Of a stretch of DNA of 64,000 nt, positions 31,011-39,700 are shown piece after piece (the first letter of the stretch is position 1; every line of letters begins with the position of its first letter). Below the pieces are notes generated by a model. The model ran no database searches, was not told the origin of the DNA, and worked only from the letters and a program-made list of their open reading frames with translations. The translations under genes were made by a program, and so were the position numbers. The stretch covers positions 310,001-374,000 of the forward strand of contig JBFXAQ010000003.1 of the NCBI GenBank assembly GCA_050184115.1, written 5' to 3'. The DNA comes from JACKNG01 sp050184115 (GTDB taxonomy: Bacteria; Pseudomonadota; Gammaproteobacteria; Ga0077536).

Positions 31011-31820
31011 ATGACCCTGCCCGACGAACCATCCGTCGCCGACCTCGCGGCCACCTTCGACGACGCCTGGCTGGCGGCCGCGCGCCGCGCCGCCGGCGAA
31101 CGTCTCGCCACCAGCACCTTCACCCTCGCTGGCCTCGGTCTGCTCGGCTGGGCAGCGCCACCGCTGGCCTTGTTCGTCGTCGCCGGCTTCGCCATCGGCC
31201 TCGTCGGCGACCTTGCGCTGTGGCTCACCGCCCGTCGTCCGCTCGAGGACGGGCTTGCGCGGGTGCGCGCCGCGGAACGAACGCTGGCGCGCCTGCGTCC
31301 GCCGGCGACACGCCGACGTGACGGCGCCGCGACGGACCGGCCGCTGTCGCCGCTGGGCGAACTGGTCGCGGCGATATGGCTGGTGACGTCACTGATCGGC
31401 GCCGTGGTCTATGAACTCGCGCGCAGCGGCGGCTTCGACCTGCTGGCCTGGGCGCGCCACGAACCGCTGACCCTGGCGAGCCTGGCCGGCATGCTCGGCT
31501 GGCAGGTCTGGACACGCTCGCGCCTAGCGCGCGCCGTGGCCGGCGGCACGGCCGTGCTGCACCCCGGCACGGACTGCTTCACGCCCGTCCTCGATGCCGT
31601 GCTCTACTTCGCCACCCTCTTCCTGTGGTTGTCCGGCATGACCATCGCCCATCACGTCGGCAACGGCGTGTTCGGCTACGACGTACGTCCGCACGCCCTG
31701 GCCCGTTTCGTCGCCATCGCGCACGTCCTCCAGTCGTGGCGCGCGGTGGCCGAGTGGCGCGCGGCCGGCGCGTGCCGGGCTGCGGTCGCGGCCCTCGCCG
31801 GCGGGTGTTCAGGGGGTTGA
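31011..31820 (+). CDS. multi-pass membrane protein of unknown function
   Basis: A 269-residue protein with about five hydrophobic segments: TLAGLGLLGWAAPPLALFVV; AGFAIGLVGDLALWL; LGELVAAIWLVTSLIGAVVY; LTLASLAGMLGWQVW; VLDAVLYFATLFLWLSGMTI. An acidic, soluble N-terminus (about 35 residues) and an Arg-rich loop between segments 2 and 3 agree with an inner-membrane protein. No family is recognised. The ATG at 31011 is preceded by a GGGAGGA site at 30981-30987, rather distant, so another start is possible. The 3' end overlaps the convergent methyltransferase-like gene by 12 bp. Confidence 0.65.
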   Translation: MTLPDEPSVADLAATFDDAWLAAARRAAGERLATSTFTLAGLGLLGWAAPPLALFVVAGFAIGLVGDLALWLTARRPLEDGLARVRAAERTLARLRPPATRRRDGAATDRPLSPLGELVAAIWLVTSLIGAVVYELARSGGFDLLAWARHEPLTLASLAGMLGWQVWTRSRLARAVAGGTAVLHPGTDCFTPVLDAVLYFATLFLWLSGMTIAHHVGNGVFGYDVRPHALARFVAIAHVLQSWRAVAEWRAAGACRAAVAALAGGCSGG

Positions 31821-32540
31821 GTCGGCAGCGCCGCGCGCGAGGTAGACGGTCTGCGTGACCGGGCGATCCTGCAGCGGGTTGTCGAAGGTGACGGCCGCGG
31901 CACGGGACTCGTCGAAGACCTCGGCCAGGCGCGCGGTGAAGCCTTCGTCGGGTGGTTCGTTCGACCACAGGCCGAAGACGCCGCGTGGCGCCAGGTGTCG
32001 CGCCAGCCGCGCGAGGCCGTCCGGCCCGTAGAACGCTGCGCTGCGTGCATCGAGCAGGTCACCCGGCGCATGATCGATGTCAACTAGGATGGCATCGAAG
32101 CGCCGTCGCGGACGGCCCGGGTCGAAGCCGTCGTCGGCGGCCGCCAGTGCGAAGAAATCCCCGCATACCAGGCGGCAACGGGGATCGTCGACGAGACGCC
32201 CACCCAGCGGCAGCAGGCCGTGGCGGTGCCAGGCGATGACCGGCGCCAGGTATTCGACCACGACCAGTTCGTGCACCGCCGGTGCTTCCAGCACCGCGGC
32301 GGCGGTGTGGCCGAGTCCGAGTCCACCGACCACGACGTCCAGCGCCTCGCCGCCGTGTGCCGCCAGGGCGAGTTCCGCCAGCGCCACCTCGGAGGCCGTG
32401 AACAGGCTCGACATCAGGAACGCGTCGTCGAGCTTGATCTCGTAGACGTCGACGTCCAGGCGCGGTTCGCGCCGGCGACGCAGGCTGATCGCACCGATCG
32501 GCGTTTCCTGGTAGTCCAGTTCTTCGAACAGGCGGGTCAT
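31809..32540 (-). CDS. spermidine synthase-like class I SAM-fold protein
   Basis: A 243-residue Rossmann-like methyltransferase/aminopropyltransferase-fold protein. The Gly-rich loop VVVGGLGLGHTAAAVLE, the acidic VVEYLAPVIAWHR and CGDFFAL match motifs I and II, and DAILVDIDHAPGDLLD is the substrate-contact DxDH region of spermidine synthase-like proteins. Many such stand-alone proteins are not true spermidine synthases, so the substrate is left open. The ATG at 32540 gives the normal length. It is convergent with the membrane protein gene. Confidence 0.8.
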   Translation of the reverse strand: MTRLFEELDYQETPIGAISLRRRREPRLDVDVYEIKLDDAFLMSSLFTASEVALAELALAAHGGEALDVVVGGLGLGHTAAAVLEAPAVHELVVVEYLAPVIAWHRHGLLPLGGRLVDDPRCRLVCGDFFALAAADDGFDPGRPRRRFDAILVDIDHAPGDLLDARSAAFYGPDGLARLARHLAPRGVFGLWSNEPPDEGFTARLAEVFDESRAAAVTFDNPLQDRPVTQTVYLARGAADSTP

Positions 32541-32620
32541 GACTGCACGTTACCACGCGCGCGAAGACGCGTTCCGCGCTAACATCGCCGCGCCACTAGA
32601 CAAACAGGGAGTAAACCCCA

Positions 32621-32914
32621 ATGACTCATCGCATTCGTGAAAGCGCGCTGGCGCTGGTTCTCGGTCTCGCCCTGGCGCCGCTGGCGTCGGCCGAGGAAGG
32701 TGTGGAACGCGCCGTCGATGGCGCCGCCGATACCGTCTCTTCGCCGGCCAAGGTCGTCGAGGGGATCGCCGAAGGCGCCCAGGAATCGGGCCCGGTCGGT
32801 GTCGTCACCGGCGCCGTCAAGGGCGGCGTCGAAGCTGCCGGCCAGGCCGTCAAGGGTGCCGCGAACGTCGGTGTCGGCGTCGTCGAGGCAGTCACCGAGC
32901 CGCTGCGCGACTGA
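32621..32914 (+). CDS. small secreted Ala/Gly/Val-rich protein
   Basis: A 97-residue protein with a cleavable signal peptide (ALALVLGLALAPLASA then EEG). The mature part is about 70 residues of repeated amphipathic character (VERAVDGAADTVSSPAKVVE, GVVTGAVKGGVEAAGQAVKG) that resembles surface-active or lipid-binding helices. The Val-Lys-Gly repeats recall small proteins reported near exosortase systems (TIGR04073-like), but I cannot confirm membership. The ATG at 32621 has a GGGAG site. A strong hairpin follows the stop. It is divergent from the spermidine-synthase-like gene. Confidence 0.6.
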   Translation: MTHRIRESALALVLGLALAPLASAEEGVERAVDGAADTVSSPAKVVEGIAEGAQESGPVGVVTGAVKGGVEAAGQAVKGAANVGVGVVEAVTEPLRD

Positions 32915-32920
32915 GTGACG

Positions 32921-32952
32921 GGCGGCTGCGTCACGCCAGTGACGCAGCCGCC
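32921..32952. terminator. strong GC hairpin after the small secreted gene
   Basis: A perfect 14-bp inverted repeat, GGCGGCTGCGTCAC and its complement with a 4-nt loop (GCCA), starts 7 nt after the stop of the small secreted gene. There is no T tract behind it, so it is either a Rho-independent-like terminator of the high-GC type or a stabilising 3' hairpin. The convergent fbp gene ends 73 nt further on. Confidence 0.6.
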
Positions 32953-33024
32953 ACCTCCTGCCTCGCCGGCCATCGCGACCGGCGCTCCCACCCTCCATCG
33001 CTGACCGACGACGCGTCGGCCCGC

Positions 33025-34026
33025 TCAATCCGCCGCCAGCTGCGCCTCCAGTGCCGCGACATCGTCGCGACTGCCGAGCGCCACCGGCACGCGCTGATGC
33101 AGCGAGCCCGGCACCACGTCCAGGATCCTGCCCTGCCCGGTGCTCGCCGCACCGCCGGCCTGTTCGATCAGCCAGCCCATGGGGTTGGCCTCGTACATCA
33201 AACGTAACTTGCCCGCCGGCGCCTTGGCCGTCGGCGGGTACATGAAGATGCCACCCTGCAGCAGCACGCGGTGGACGTCGGCGACCATGGCACCGGCGTA
33301 ACGGCTGGAATAGCCGCCGGCACGGCAGTCGGCGAGGAAGCGCTGGTAACCGGCCGGAAAGCTGTCGAGGTTGGCCTCGTTGACCGAGTAGCTGCGGCCC
33401 CTGGCGGGAATGCGCAACTGCTCAGCGGCGCGTACGAAGTTGCCCACCGCCGGGTCGAGGATGAACATGTCGACGCCCTGGCCGAGGGTCATGACGAAGA
33501 TGGTCGACGGCCCGTAGAGCACGTAGCCGGCAGCGACCTGGTGGCGGCCGGCCTGCAGGTCCTGCTCCGCGCCCGTCGTCACTTCGTAGATCGAAAAGAT
33601 GGTGCCGACGCTGCCGCCGACGTCGAGGTTGGAGGAACCGTCGAGCGGATCGAACAGCACCGCGTAGCGACAGGCGCTGCAATCGGCTTCGTCGATCACG
33701 ATCAGTTCGTCGTTCTCTTCCGAGCCCAGCACCACCACGCCGTCACGCGATTGCAGCTCGGCGATCAGCAGTTCGTTGGCGATGACGTCGAGCGCCTGCT
33801 GCTGCTCACCCTGCACGTTGACCTGGCCGACCGCTCCGAGCGCACCATCGAGTCCGGCGGTACGCAGGCGGGCGGCAATGCCCTTGGTCGCGCTCGACAC
33901 CGCGGAGACGATCCAGGACAGCGAACGGGCGCCGTCACTGCGTGCGGCGCGTTCGGCGGCGAGAAGGTAGTTCTGCAGGGTCTGCGGGCGGGTGCGCAGG
34001 CTGATGACGCTGGCGGGTGTGGCCAT
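33025..34026 (-). CDS. fbp: class I fructose-1,6-bisphosphatase
   Basis: A 333-residue class I FBPase, which hydrolyses fructose 1,6-bisphosphate to fructose 6-phosphate in gluconeogenesis. Metal and substrate motifs are intact: VVLGSEENDE, YAVLFDPLDGSSNLDVGGSV, GTIFSIY, SSRYAGAMVADVHRVLLQGG, IFMYPPTAKAPAGKLRLMYE and ANPMGWLIEQAGG. The ATG at 34026 gives the normal family length. It fits with malate synthase G: growth on acetyl-CoA sources needs both the glyoxylate shunt and gluconeogenesis. It is transcribed alone towards the small secreted gene. Confidence 0.95.
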   Translation of the reverse strand: MATPASVISLRTRPQTLQNYLLAAERAARSDGARSLSWIVSAVSSATKGIAARLRTAGLDGALGAVGQVNVQGEQQQALDVIANELLIAELQSRDGVVVLGSEENDELIVIDEADCSACRYAVLFDPLDGSSNLDVGGSVGTIFSIYEVTTGAEQDLQAGRHQVAAGYVLYGPSTIFVMTLGQGVDMFILDPAVGNFVRAAEQLRIPARGRSYSVNEANLDSFPAGYQRFLADCRAGGYSSRYAGAMVADVHRVLLQGGIFMYPPTAKAPAGKLRLMYEANPMGWLIEQAGGAASTGQGRILDVVPGSLHQRVPVALGSRDDVAALEAQLAAD

Positions 34027-34164
34027 GATGAAACGGGCTCCTTACGGTTCGTGCATGTCGTTATGGCGGCGCATTCTGCCCGCGCCATGTGACGACTGCC
34101 GTGCGCACGGTCTCATCTCATCATGTTTTACATTTCGCGCTGGCCGGGCGCTGGCGATACCCGC

Positions 34165-35061
34165 TCAGCACTGCAGATCGAGCACGCTGTCCGCCATCCA
34201 CTCCAGATCGGCGCGCCACTCGGCGTTCGTCTCCAGTGCATTGAGCGGGCGCAGCACGAACTTGCTCAGGCCGCCGTCGAGGTGGGCCCGGACCAGCGCG
34301 CGCAGGGCGTCGCGGCCCGTGGCGACGACGTCGCGGAGGTCGCCGTCGTCCCGTCGTGCCTTGAGCGCGGCCAGCGCACCGGGCGGTGGCGTGCCGCGGC
34401 TGACCGGGACGCTGATGCCGAAGTGCTCGGGGTCGATGGTGCGTTCGAACTCGCGTGTCATCGCTTCGATCGTACGACGACCCTCGGCGGCCTCGGCCGG
34501 TGTCACCGCGGCGGTCAACCAGCCGTCGCCGACGCGCGCGACACGTTCCAGCGCGAGCGGTCCCTTGCCGCCCAGCCATACTTCCAGCGGTTGCTGCCGC
34601 GGCCGGAGATCGAGAGGCTGGGCATCGAAGTGCGCGCCCTCGAACGCGGCGCTCACCGCCTCCCCTGCCCACCAACGCCGACACAGATCGAGCACCGTTT
34701 CAATGGCACGACCACGGTCACCGCGTCCGTATCCGAGCGCTGCGCGCTCGGGCGGCGAGCCGAGCCCCGGCACGAAGGACAACAACAGGCGGCCGGCGGA
34801 CAGCTGGTCGAGCTGGGCGAGCTGCCTGGCCAGCCACCAGGGATTGCGTCCGAGCGGTACGAGGTTGGCACCGAGCTTGAGCTGGCGCGTGCAGCCAGCC
34901 GCGTAGGTCAGGCTGATCAGCGGATCGCCGCCAGGACCCAGGGGGATGTCCGACAGCCACAGGGTGTCGAAGCCGAGCCGCTCGCAATGGGCGAGATACT
35001 CGGCGAAGGCATCCGCGGCCAGCGCGGCCGCGGGCGGGGTGACGGCGAAACGGATCTTCAT
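34165..35061 (-). CDS. LLM class oxidoreductase (F420-type)
   Basis: A 298-residue luciferase-like protein. It starts MKIRFAVTPPAAALAADAFA, has the GFDTLWLSDIPLG sheet and the LSFVPGLGSPPERAALGYGR loop before the usual second sheet (QPLEVWLGGKGPLALERVAR). The pattern fits F420-dependent LLM oxidoreductases, but FMN use cannot be excluded. The last residue pair is QC. It is the second gene of an LLM pair (31-nt gap from the next gene), on the minus strand. Substrate unknown. Confidence 0.82.
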   Translation of the reverse strand: MKIRFAVTPPAAALAADAFAEYLAHCERLGFDTLWLSDIPLGPGGDPLISLTYAAGCTRQLKLGANLVPLGRNPWWLARQLAQLDQLSAGRLLLSFVPGLGSPPERAALGYGRGDRGRAIETVLDLCRRWWAGEAVSAAFEGAHFDAQPLDLRPRQQPLEVWLGGKGPLALERVARVGDGWLTAAVTPAEAAEGRRTIEAMTREFERTIDPEHFGISVPVSRGTPPPGALAALKARRDDGDLRDVVATGRDALRALVRAHLDGGLSKFVLRPLNALETNAEWRADLEWMADSVLDLQC

Positions 35062-35092
35062 CGGTGACAGGCGCGGCCGCGCCGTCGCCCGC

Positions 35093-36238
35093 TCAGGCCG
35101 CCGCGCGCTGCGCCATCGGCTGCGGGGCGAGCTTCTGCAATTCGGGCAGCACCGCGTCGGCGAACAGCCGCATGCTCTTCTCCGCCTTGTCGATCGGCAT
35201 GCCGCCGTACTTGAAGATGAACATCAGCTCGTCGGTGCCGAAGCTCTCGGCCAGCTCGCCGGCACGCGCGACGACCTGCTCCGGCGTGCCCCACGGATGG
35301 GAGTCGAAGAAGCCGCGCAGGAAGGGTGTGGCGTCCTTGCGCAGCATCTTCTGCATCTCGCCGTAGGATTCGTAACCCTTGATACCGCCCAGGTGATCGC
35401 CGAGCAGTTCGTAGTGGCGCAGCGCCGACTCGGCGTACTCGACCATGTACTGCTCGGCGCCGGCGCGCGCCTCGGCCTCGGTCTCGGCGACGTAGGTCCA
35501 CAGCGCGAGCTTGGTCGCCGCCGCCGGCAGGCCGTGTTCGGCACGGATGGCCTGGTAGCGGCGCGCGGTCTTGAGCGCGATGTCGAGACTGACGGTCGGT
35601 ACGATCAACGGGCGCACGTCGTGCTTGGCGATGATCTCGACGGTCTGGTCGGTACCGCCGGCGCACCACAGGTTCGGCGACAGATCGCGGTCGGGCTGCG
35701 GCCGCAGCCGGAGCCCGGTGATGTCGAAGTGCTGGCCATGGAAATCGCACCGCCCGGTCGCGAGCAGTTCGCGCAGGACCTGGATCGATTCGTCGAAGCG
35801 TTCGCGCGCCTGGGCCTGGTCGAGCGACAGGCCCTCGTACTCGCGCCGGCCGAGGCCGCGGCCAACGCCGCAGATGATCTCGCGATCGGGCCCGAGGAAG
35901 GTGTCGAGCATGTTGACGTCCTCGGCCACCCGCACCGGGTTGTGCCAGGGCAGCACCGTGACCATGGTGCCAAGGTCGACGCGCTTCGTGATACCGGCGA
36001 CGTAGGTCAGGTACTGCAGCGGGTTGGTGACCATCGTGTACGGCGTGAAATGGTGCTCGATGGTCCACACGGAGTCGAAGCCGGTGTCGTCGGCGATGCG
36101 GGCGAGGTTCAGCTCCTCGTTGAAGACCTCGCGATCCGACTTGGCCGGCCGCGGCGCCACGGCCTCGCCGCGCTCCTCGGCCTCGTAACGATCCCAATCG
36201 CCATAGTTCTGGTTGAAGATGGTGGCACCGACACGCAT
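35093..36238 (-). CDS. LLM class flavin-dependent oxidoreductase
   Basis: A 381-residue LLM-family protein. Key segments are IADDTGFDSVWTIEHHFTPY, TKRVDLGTMVTVLPWHNPVR, DREIICGVGRGLGRREYEGL and PNLWCAGGTDQTVEIIAKHD. The EHHF motif and the overall size are those of FMN-dependent alkanal monooxygenase-like enzymes that recur in degradation clusters. The ATG at 36238 has GGGGAG upstream; the frame is open to 36265 without a better site. It forms an operon with the shorter LLM gene downstream. Substrate unknown. Confidence 0.87.
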   Translation of the reverse strand: MRVGATIFNQNYGDWDRYEAEERGEAVAPRPAKSDREVFNEELNLARIADDTGFDSVWTIEHHFTPYTMVTNPLQYLTYVAGITKRVDLGTMVTVLPWHNPVRVAEDVNMLDTFLGPDREIICGVGRGLGRREYEGLSLDQAQARERFDESIQVLRELLATGRCDFHGQHFDITGLRLRPQPDRDLSPNLWCAGGTDQTVEIIAKHDVRPLIVPTVSLDIALKTARRYQAIRAEHGLPAAATKLALWTYVAETEAEARAGAEQYMVEYAESALRHYELLGDHLGGIKGYESYGEMQKMLRKDATPFLRGFFDSHPWGTPEQVVARAGELAESFGTDELMFIFKYGGMPIDKAEKSMRLFADAVLPELQKLAPQPMAQRAAA

Positions 36239-36330
36239 GGTCTGAATCTCCCCGGTCTGACGCAAAAGAGCGCTGCTATGGCACCACGCAGGCGCGATGC
36301 GCGGCCGGCGGTTTCGATATCAGCGGACGG

Positions 36331-37098
36331 TCAACGGTAGTCGAGGTGCGCGCGTGAGTACAAGCCGCTCCCGCGGCGGCGCCGCCGGCAGGCGGCCACG
36401 CCACCGGCCGCGACCAGGAGCAGGACCGTGGCCGGCTCCGGCACCGCGCGCAGGGCGAGGATACGGCTGATGGCGAAATCGTCGGCCCCGTGCTGCGAGT
36501 TGGATTGCGTCTGCACGAAGAGGTAGCTGATGTCGGTGAAATCGAAGTCCGTGACGCCGGGCGCCGCCCCGAGCACACCGTCTGCGAAGACGAGATCGGC
36601 ATAGAAGGCGCCCGTGCTGGCGAGCGTGCCACCGCTGATCGACCAACGTGGGGTGTTGCCGTTGAACAGCGTGACGTGAAGGTTGAGATCGGCGCTGGCG
36701 TGATCGAACTCGATGCGGATGCGATCGGCACCACTCAGGTCGAGCCCGAGCGGGGCATTGCCGCCCGGCGACTTGCCGTAGCGCAGATTGAGGCGGTGGA
36801 GCACATCGAAGCCGCCGTCGACGTCGAGCAGGCCGTTTTGCACGGCAATCTCCGAAGTGGCGGTCGAACTGTTGACCGCGACGGTCTCCAGCACCACTTC
36901 GCGCTGGCCGCCGACCATGCCGCCGGACTGGAAGGCGTCGTACCAGGTATTCGGGTCGTTGAGGCCGGTGATACCGACGATGGCCGGTGCCAGCCCGCCG
37001 CTGCTGAAATCATCGATGATGACGACCGCCAGGGTGACGCCGGCGTGCAGCGACAGGCATGCCGCGATTCCCGCCATGATCCATGAACGCAAACGCAT
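36331..37098 (-). CDS. PEP-CTERM exported protein
   Basis: A 255-residue exported protein. It has a signal peptide (SWIMAGIAACLSLHAGVTLA), an all-beta body with several Asp/Asn-rich turns (GLNDPNTWYDAFQSGGMVGG, DRIRIEFDHASADLNLHVTL), and a PEP-CTERM tail VPEPATVLLLVAAGGVAAC followed by RRRRRG. After the Arg cluster there are 13 extra residues, which is unusual because the tail normally ends there. It is a likely substrate of an exosortase encoded elsewhere. The ATG at 37098 starts the signal peptide; an upstream ATG (37131) is weaker. The biological role of the body is unknown. Confidence 0.82.
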   Translation of the reverse strand: MRLRSWIMAGIAACLSLHAGVTLAVVIIDDFSSGGLAPAIVGITGLNDPNTWYDAFQSGGMVGGQREVVLETVAVNSSTATSEIAVQNGLLDVDGGFDVLHRLNLRYGKSPGGNAPLGLDLSGADRIRIEFDHASADLNLHVTLFNGNTPRWSISGGTLASTGAFYADLVFADGVLGAAPGVTDFDFTDISYLFVQTQSNSQHGADDFAISRILALRAVPEPATVLLLVAAGGVAACRRRRRGSGLYSRAHLDYR

Positions 37099-37229
37099 GA
37101 CAGCCTCCCCGTTCCCCTCACGCGACGCCATCGTGCGGCCGCACCCGGGCGCGGATCAAGCCGGCCATTGTGAACTTTCATACCGGCTCGACCGCCGGCG
37201 GCAAGGGCGTCAGCAGCCGGCCTTCGCCC

Positions 37230-37715
37230 TCATTTCCAGCGCCCCTCCCCGGAATGCTCCCACATCTGGATCATGTTGCCGTCGTGGTCGTAGAACAGGA
37301 ACGAGCGGCCGATGTTGGCGCACTCCCAGACATACTCCGTCTGGGTCTCGTAGCCGGCCGCGCGCACCTTGGCGAAGAAGGCATCGATGTCGTCGACGAC
37401 GAGCCCGAGTTCGTGGAAGCCGGTGTGACCGTAGCGCAGCTTCTCCGGTGGCGTGCGCTCGATCTTCGGCGTCTCGCACTGCTGCAGTTCGATCAGCGCG
37501 CCCTCCTCGCTCATCAGCAGCGCCATCTGCGAACGCGCGCCCTCGACCTTGAAGATGTCGTCGAGCAGCTTGGGGTACATGTAGACGTCGGGCCCGGGGC
37601 CGTCGCCGTCCGGGATCTCGCGTTGGACCATGACCTTGAAACCCATGACGTCGCGCCACAGGCGCAGGGCCTGCTCCAGGTCGCTGACGAATACGGCCAT
37701 GTGATGAAAGCGCAT
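37230..37715 (-). CDS. VOC family (glyoxalase/dioxygenase-fold) protein
   Basis: A 161-residue vicinal-oxygen-chelate protein. Both beta-alpha-beta modules are visible: MRFHHMAVFVSDLEQALRLW with DVMGFKVMVQRE, and GFHELGLVVDDIDAFFAKVR to SFLFYDHDGNMIQMWEH. Potential metal ligands are His5, the His in GFHELG and the Glu in MWEH. The ATG at 37715 has GGGGAGG upstream. Substrate unknown; relatives include glyoxalase I, methylmalonyl-CoA epimerase and extradiol dioxygenases. It is divergent from the amidohydrolase gene and likely to share its regulation. Confidence 0.87.
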   Translation of the reverse strand: MRFHHMAVFVSDLEQALRLWRDVMGFKVMVQREIPDGDGPGPDVYMYPKLLDDIFKVEGARSQMALLMSEEGALIELQQCETPKIERTPPEKLRYGHTGFHELGLVVDDIDAFFAKVRAAGYETQTEYVWECANIGRSFLFYDHDGNMIQMWEHSGEGRWK

Positions 37716-37812
37716 GCGATGTCCTCCCCTCGAGGTCAGTTGACGGTGCCGGGTGCGAGCCCTCTCCCCCTGGCGCGCCCCGGATGTTAACGTCGCCGCG
37801 CGGGAGGACACC

Positions 37813-38976
37813 ATGGCCTACGAGATCAAGCGCTTTGCCCACGACGGCACCATCGACGCCGACGGTCATGTGCTCGAACCGCCGGACTTGTGGGAGCACT
37901 ACCTCGAAGACCGCTACCGCGAGCGCGCGCTCAGGATCCGCGTCGATGACGACGGCTACGAGTACCTCGAGATCGGCGGGCGGCCATCCGCGCGTTCCAA
38001 CAAGGGTTCGCTGGGACTGCTCGGTGCGATGGGCGAGGACGACATGCGCCCGAGCCCCGAACGCCGCTACGTCGACAACATCCCCTACGGCGCCTGCGAC
38101 GCCGGCCAGCGCCTGGCCCTGCTCGATGCCGAGAACCTCGACGCCAGCCTGCTCTACCCCACCTTGGGCCTGTTGTGGGAATGCGAGCTCGACGAGCCCG
38201 AGCTGTCGCTCGCCTACGTGCGCGCCTACAACCGCTGGATTGCCGATTTCTGCCGCGACTCGGGCGGGCGGCTGGTGCCCATCGCCCAGCTCACCCTGCT
38301 CGACCCGGCCGGCGCCGCGGCCGAACTCGAACGCGCCGTCAAGGATGGCTGCAAGGGCGCCTGGATCAATCCCTTCAACCATCACCGCGTGATCCACGGC
38401 GACGAACGTCACGACGTCCTGTTCGCGAAATGTGTCGAGCTCGACGTGCCGCTCGCCATCCATCCCACCTTCACGCCACACGCGGCCGCCGCCGGCATCT
38501 TCGACTGGCCACGGCGCGGCCAACCCTGGGGCGAGGCCATCTGGCTGCGCGCGCTGACCCAGCAGGCGCTGATTTCGTTCTTCTCGCTGGGAACCCTCGA
38601 GCGGTTTCCTGCACTTCGCCTCGGCGTGCTCGAGGTGGGCGCGGGTTGGATCGGCGCCCTGCTCGACCGGCTCGACGCCTACACCAGCTCGCTGCGCGCG
38701 AAGCGCACCTCGGCGACCGAGCTCTTTCGCCGCCAGTGCTTCATCTCGAGCGATCCGGACGAGACCGCGGCGCCCTTGATCGTCGACCACGTCGGCGCGG
38801 AATGCTTCGTGTGGGCCACCGACTACCCGCATCCCGATCACCCGCACACCTGGGTCGACGATCTCACGCGCTACGCGGAACGGCTCGCTCCGGCGACGCG
38901 GGCCAGGGTACTGGGCGGGAACGTGCGGCGGATCTACGGGTTGGGCGAGGTCACGGCGAAGCGCGCCAGCGCCTGA
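37813..38976 (+). CDS. amidohydrolase family protein (ACMSD-like, PF04909)
   Basis: A 387-residue amidohydrolase_2 protein. DADGHVLEPPDLWEHYL carries the first metal-binding DxxxH group, VPLAIHPTF the next His, and WATDYPHPDHPHTW the Asp/His end of the site. The architecture matches non-oxidative decarboxylases and hydrolases acting on aromatic or meta-cleavage acids. The ATG at 37813 follows GGGAGGA. It is divergent from the VOC gene, a frequent pairing in aromatic or alicyclic degradation. Its end overlaps the convergent selenoprotein gene by 43 bp. Confidence 0.88.
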   Translation: MAYEIKRFAHDGTIDADGHVLEPPDLWEHYLEDRYRERALRIRVDDDGYEYLEIGGRPSARSNKGSLGLLGAMGEDDMRPSPERRYVDNIPYGACDAGQRLALLDAENLDASLLYPTLGLLWECELDEPELSLAYVRAYNRWIADFCRDSGGRLVPIAQLTLLDPAGAAAELERAVKDGCKGAWINPFNHHRVIHGDERHDVLFAKCVELDVPLAIHPTFTPHAAAAGIFDWPRRGQPWGEAIWLRALTQQALISFFSLGTLERFPALRLGVLEVGAGWIGALLDRLDAYTSSLRAKRTSATELFRRQCFISSDPDETAAPLIVDHVGAECFVWATDYPHPDHPHTWVDDLTRYAERLAPATRARVLGGNVRRIYGLGEVTAKRASA

Positions 38977-39677
38977 CGCACCACCGCCGGGTCGGAACGC
39001 CGCGTGTAGTTGTCGGACTGGTCCATCCAGACCACGCGCCCCTGTTCGTCGACCAGCAGGGTGGTCGGTACCGGCAGGCCGGGGCGGCCGGGCAGCCTGA
39101 AATTGTTGTAGGCGCGGTTACGCAGGCCGAAGCGATCGGTGATGGCGAGGCGAGGATCGGCCAGCAGGGTCGCCTGGAGTCCGTGCAGGCGGTGACCGGC
39201 GCGGATTTCGGCCGGCTTGTCGGTCGAGACCGTCACGATGCGTACCCCGGCGGCCTCGAGTTCCGGTCTCAACAGCTCCCATCGCCGCAACTCGGCGACG
39301 CAGTACGGTCACCAGTGGCCGCGGAAGAACTTGAGCAGGAAGCGCTGCCCGGCAAGAGTCGCGCTGTCGAACGTACGCCCGTGTTCGTCCGTGCCGGTGA
39401 ACGCCGGCACGTGCGCGCCGACCGCGATGGCATCCCCTGCGGTGCGCTGGGTACCGGTTGCCCCTAGGTAGAGCATGAGCAGGCCCAGGGCCAGCGCCCA
39501 CCCTGCCGCCGCGTCGCCGTGTGTCAGCAACGCGATGGCGGCGAGCACTGCGCCCAGCCCCCACAGCACCATGAAGGGCGTCGGCGAACGCGGGATGCGC
39601 ACCGCCCAGGCGAGCTGGAACCAGCGCGCGATGGCGCCGAGGACGACCAGCAGCGCGACGACGCCGAGGTGACTCAC
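38934..39677 (-). CDS. membrane-anchored peroxiredoxin-like selenoprotein (UGA at 39309-39311)
   Basis: A 247-residue protein including one selenocysteine. Residues about 1-75 hold three membrane segments (HLGVVALLVVLGAIARW; SPTPFMVLWGLGAVLAAIAL; GWALALGLLMLYLGATG). The rest is an AhpC/TSA thioredoxin-like domain: VGAHVPAFTGTDEHGRTFDS, then FLLKFFRGHW, an in-frame TGA (codon 123), and PYCVAELRRWELL. The TGA replaces the first Cys of the W-C-P-Y-C motif, giving a U-x-x-C redox site. The sequence on both sides of the TGA is homologous to the same family in the same frame. A hairpin matching the bacterial SECIS pattern follows (39281-39299). The start is a GTG at 39677, 23 nt after the monooxygenase stop. 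It probably reduces peroxides or thiols at the membrane. A conventional call would give only 38934-39290. Confidence 0.85.
39281..39311 (-). promoter_or_regulatory. bacterial SECIS hairpin and Sec UGA of the peroxiredoxin-like gene
   Basis: Directly after the UGA, the mRNA (minus strand) has 9 nt, then a 7-bp stem GUCGCCG/CGGCGAU with a 5-nt loop AGUUG. The loop begins 16 nt after the UGA and has a G in its first two bases. Both values lie within the published bacterial SECIS rules (loop 16-37 nt downstream, G near the loop start). SelB would bind this element to insert selenocysteine. Confidence 0.7.
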
Positions 39678-39700
39678 CGGGACCGCCGCCGCCCGCGGCT

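Noticed and set aside
38934..39290. Short stand-alone thioredoxin-like gene of 118 codons
   Set aside because: It lacks the N-terminal half of the AhpC/TSA fold, which is present upstream in the same frame up to the UGA, so the two parts are one selenoprotein.
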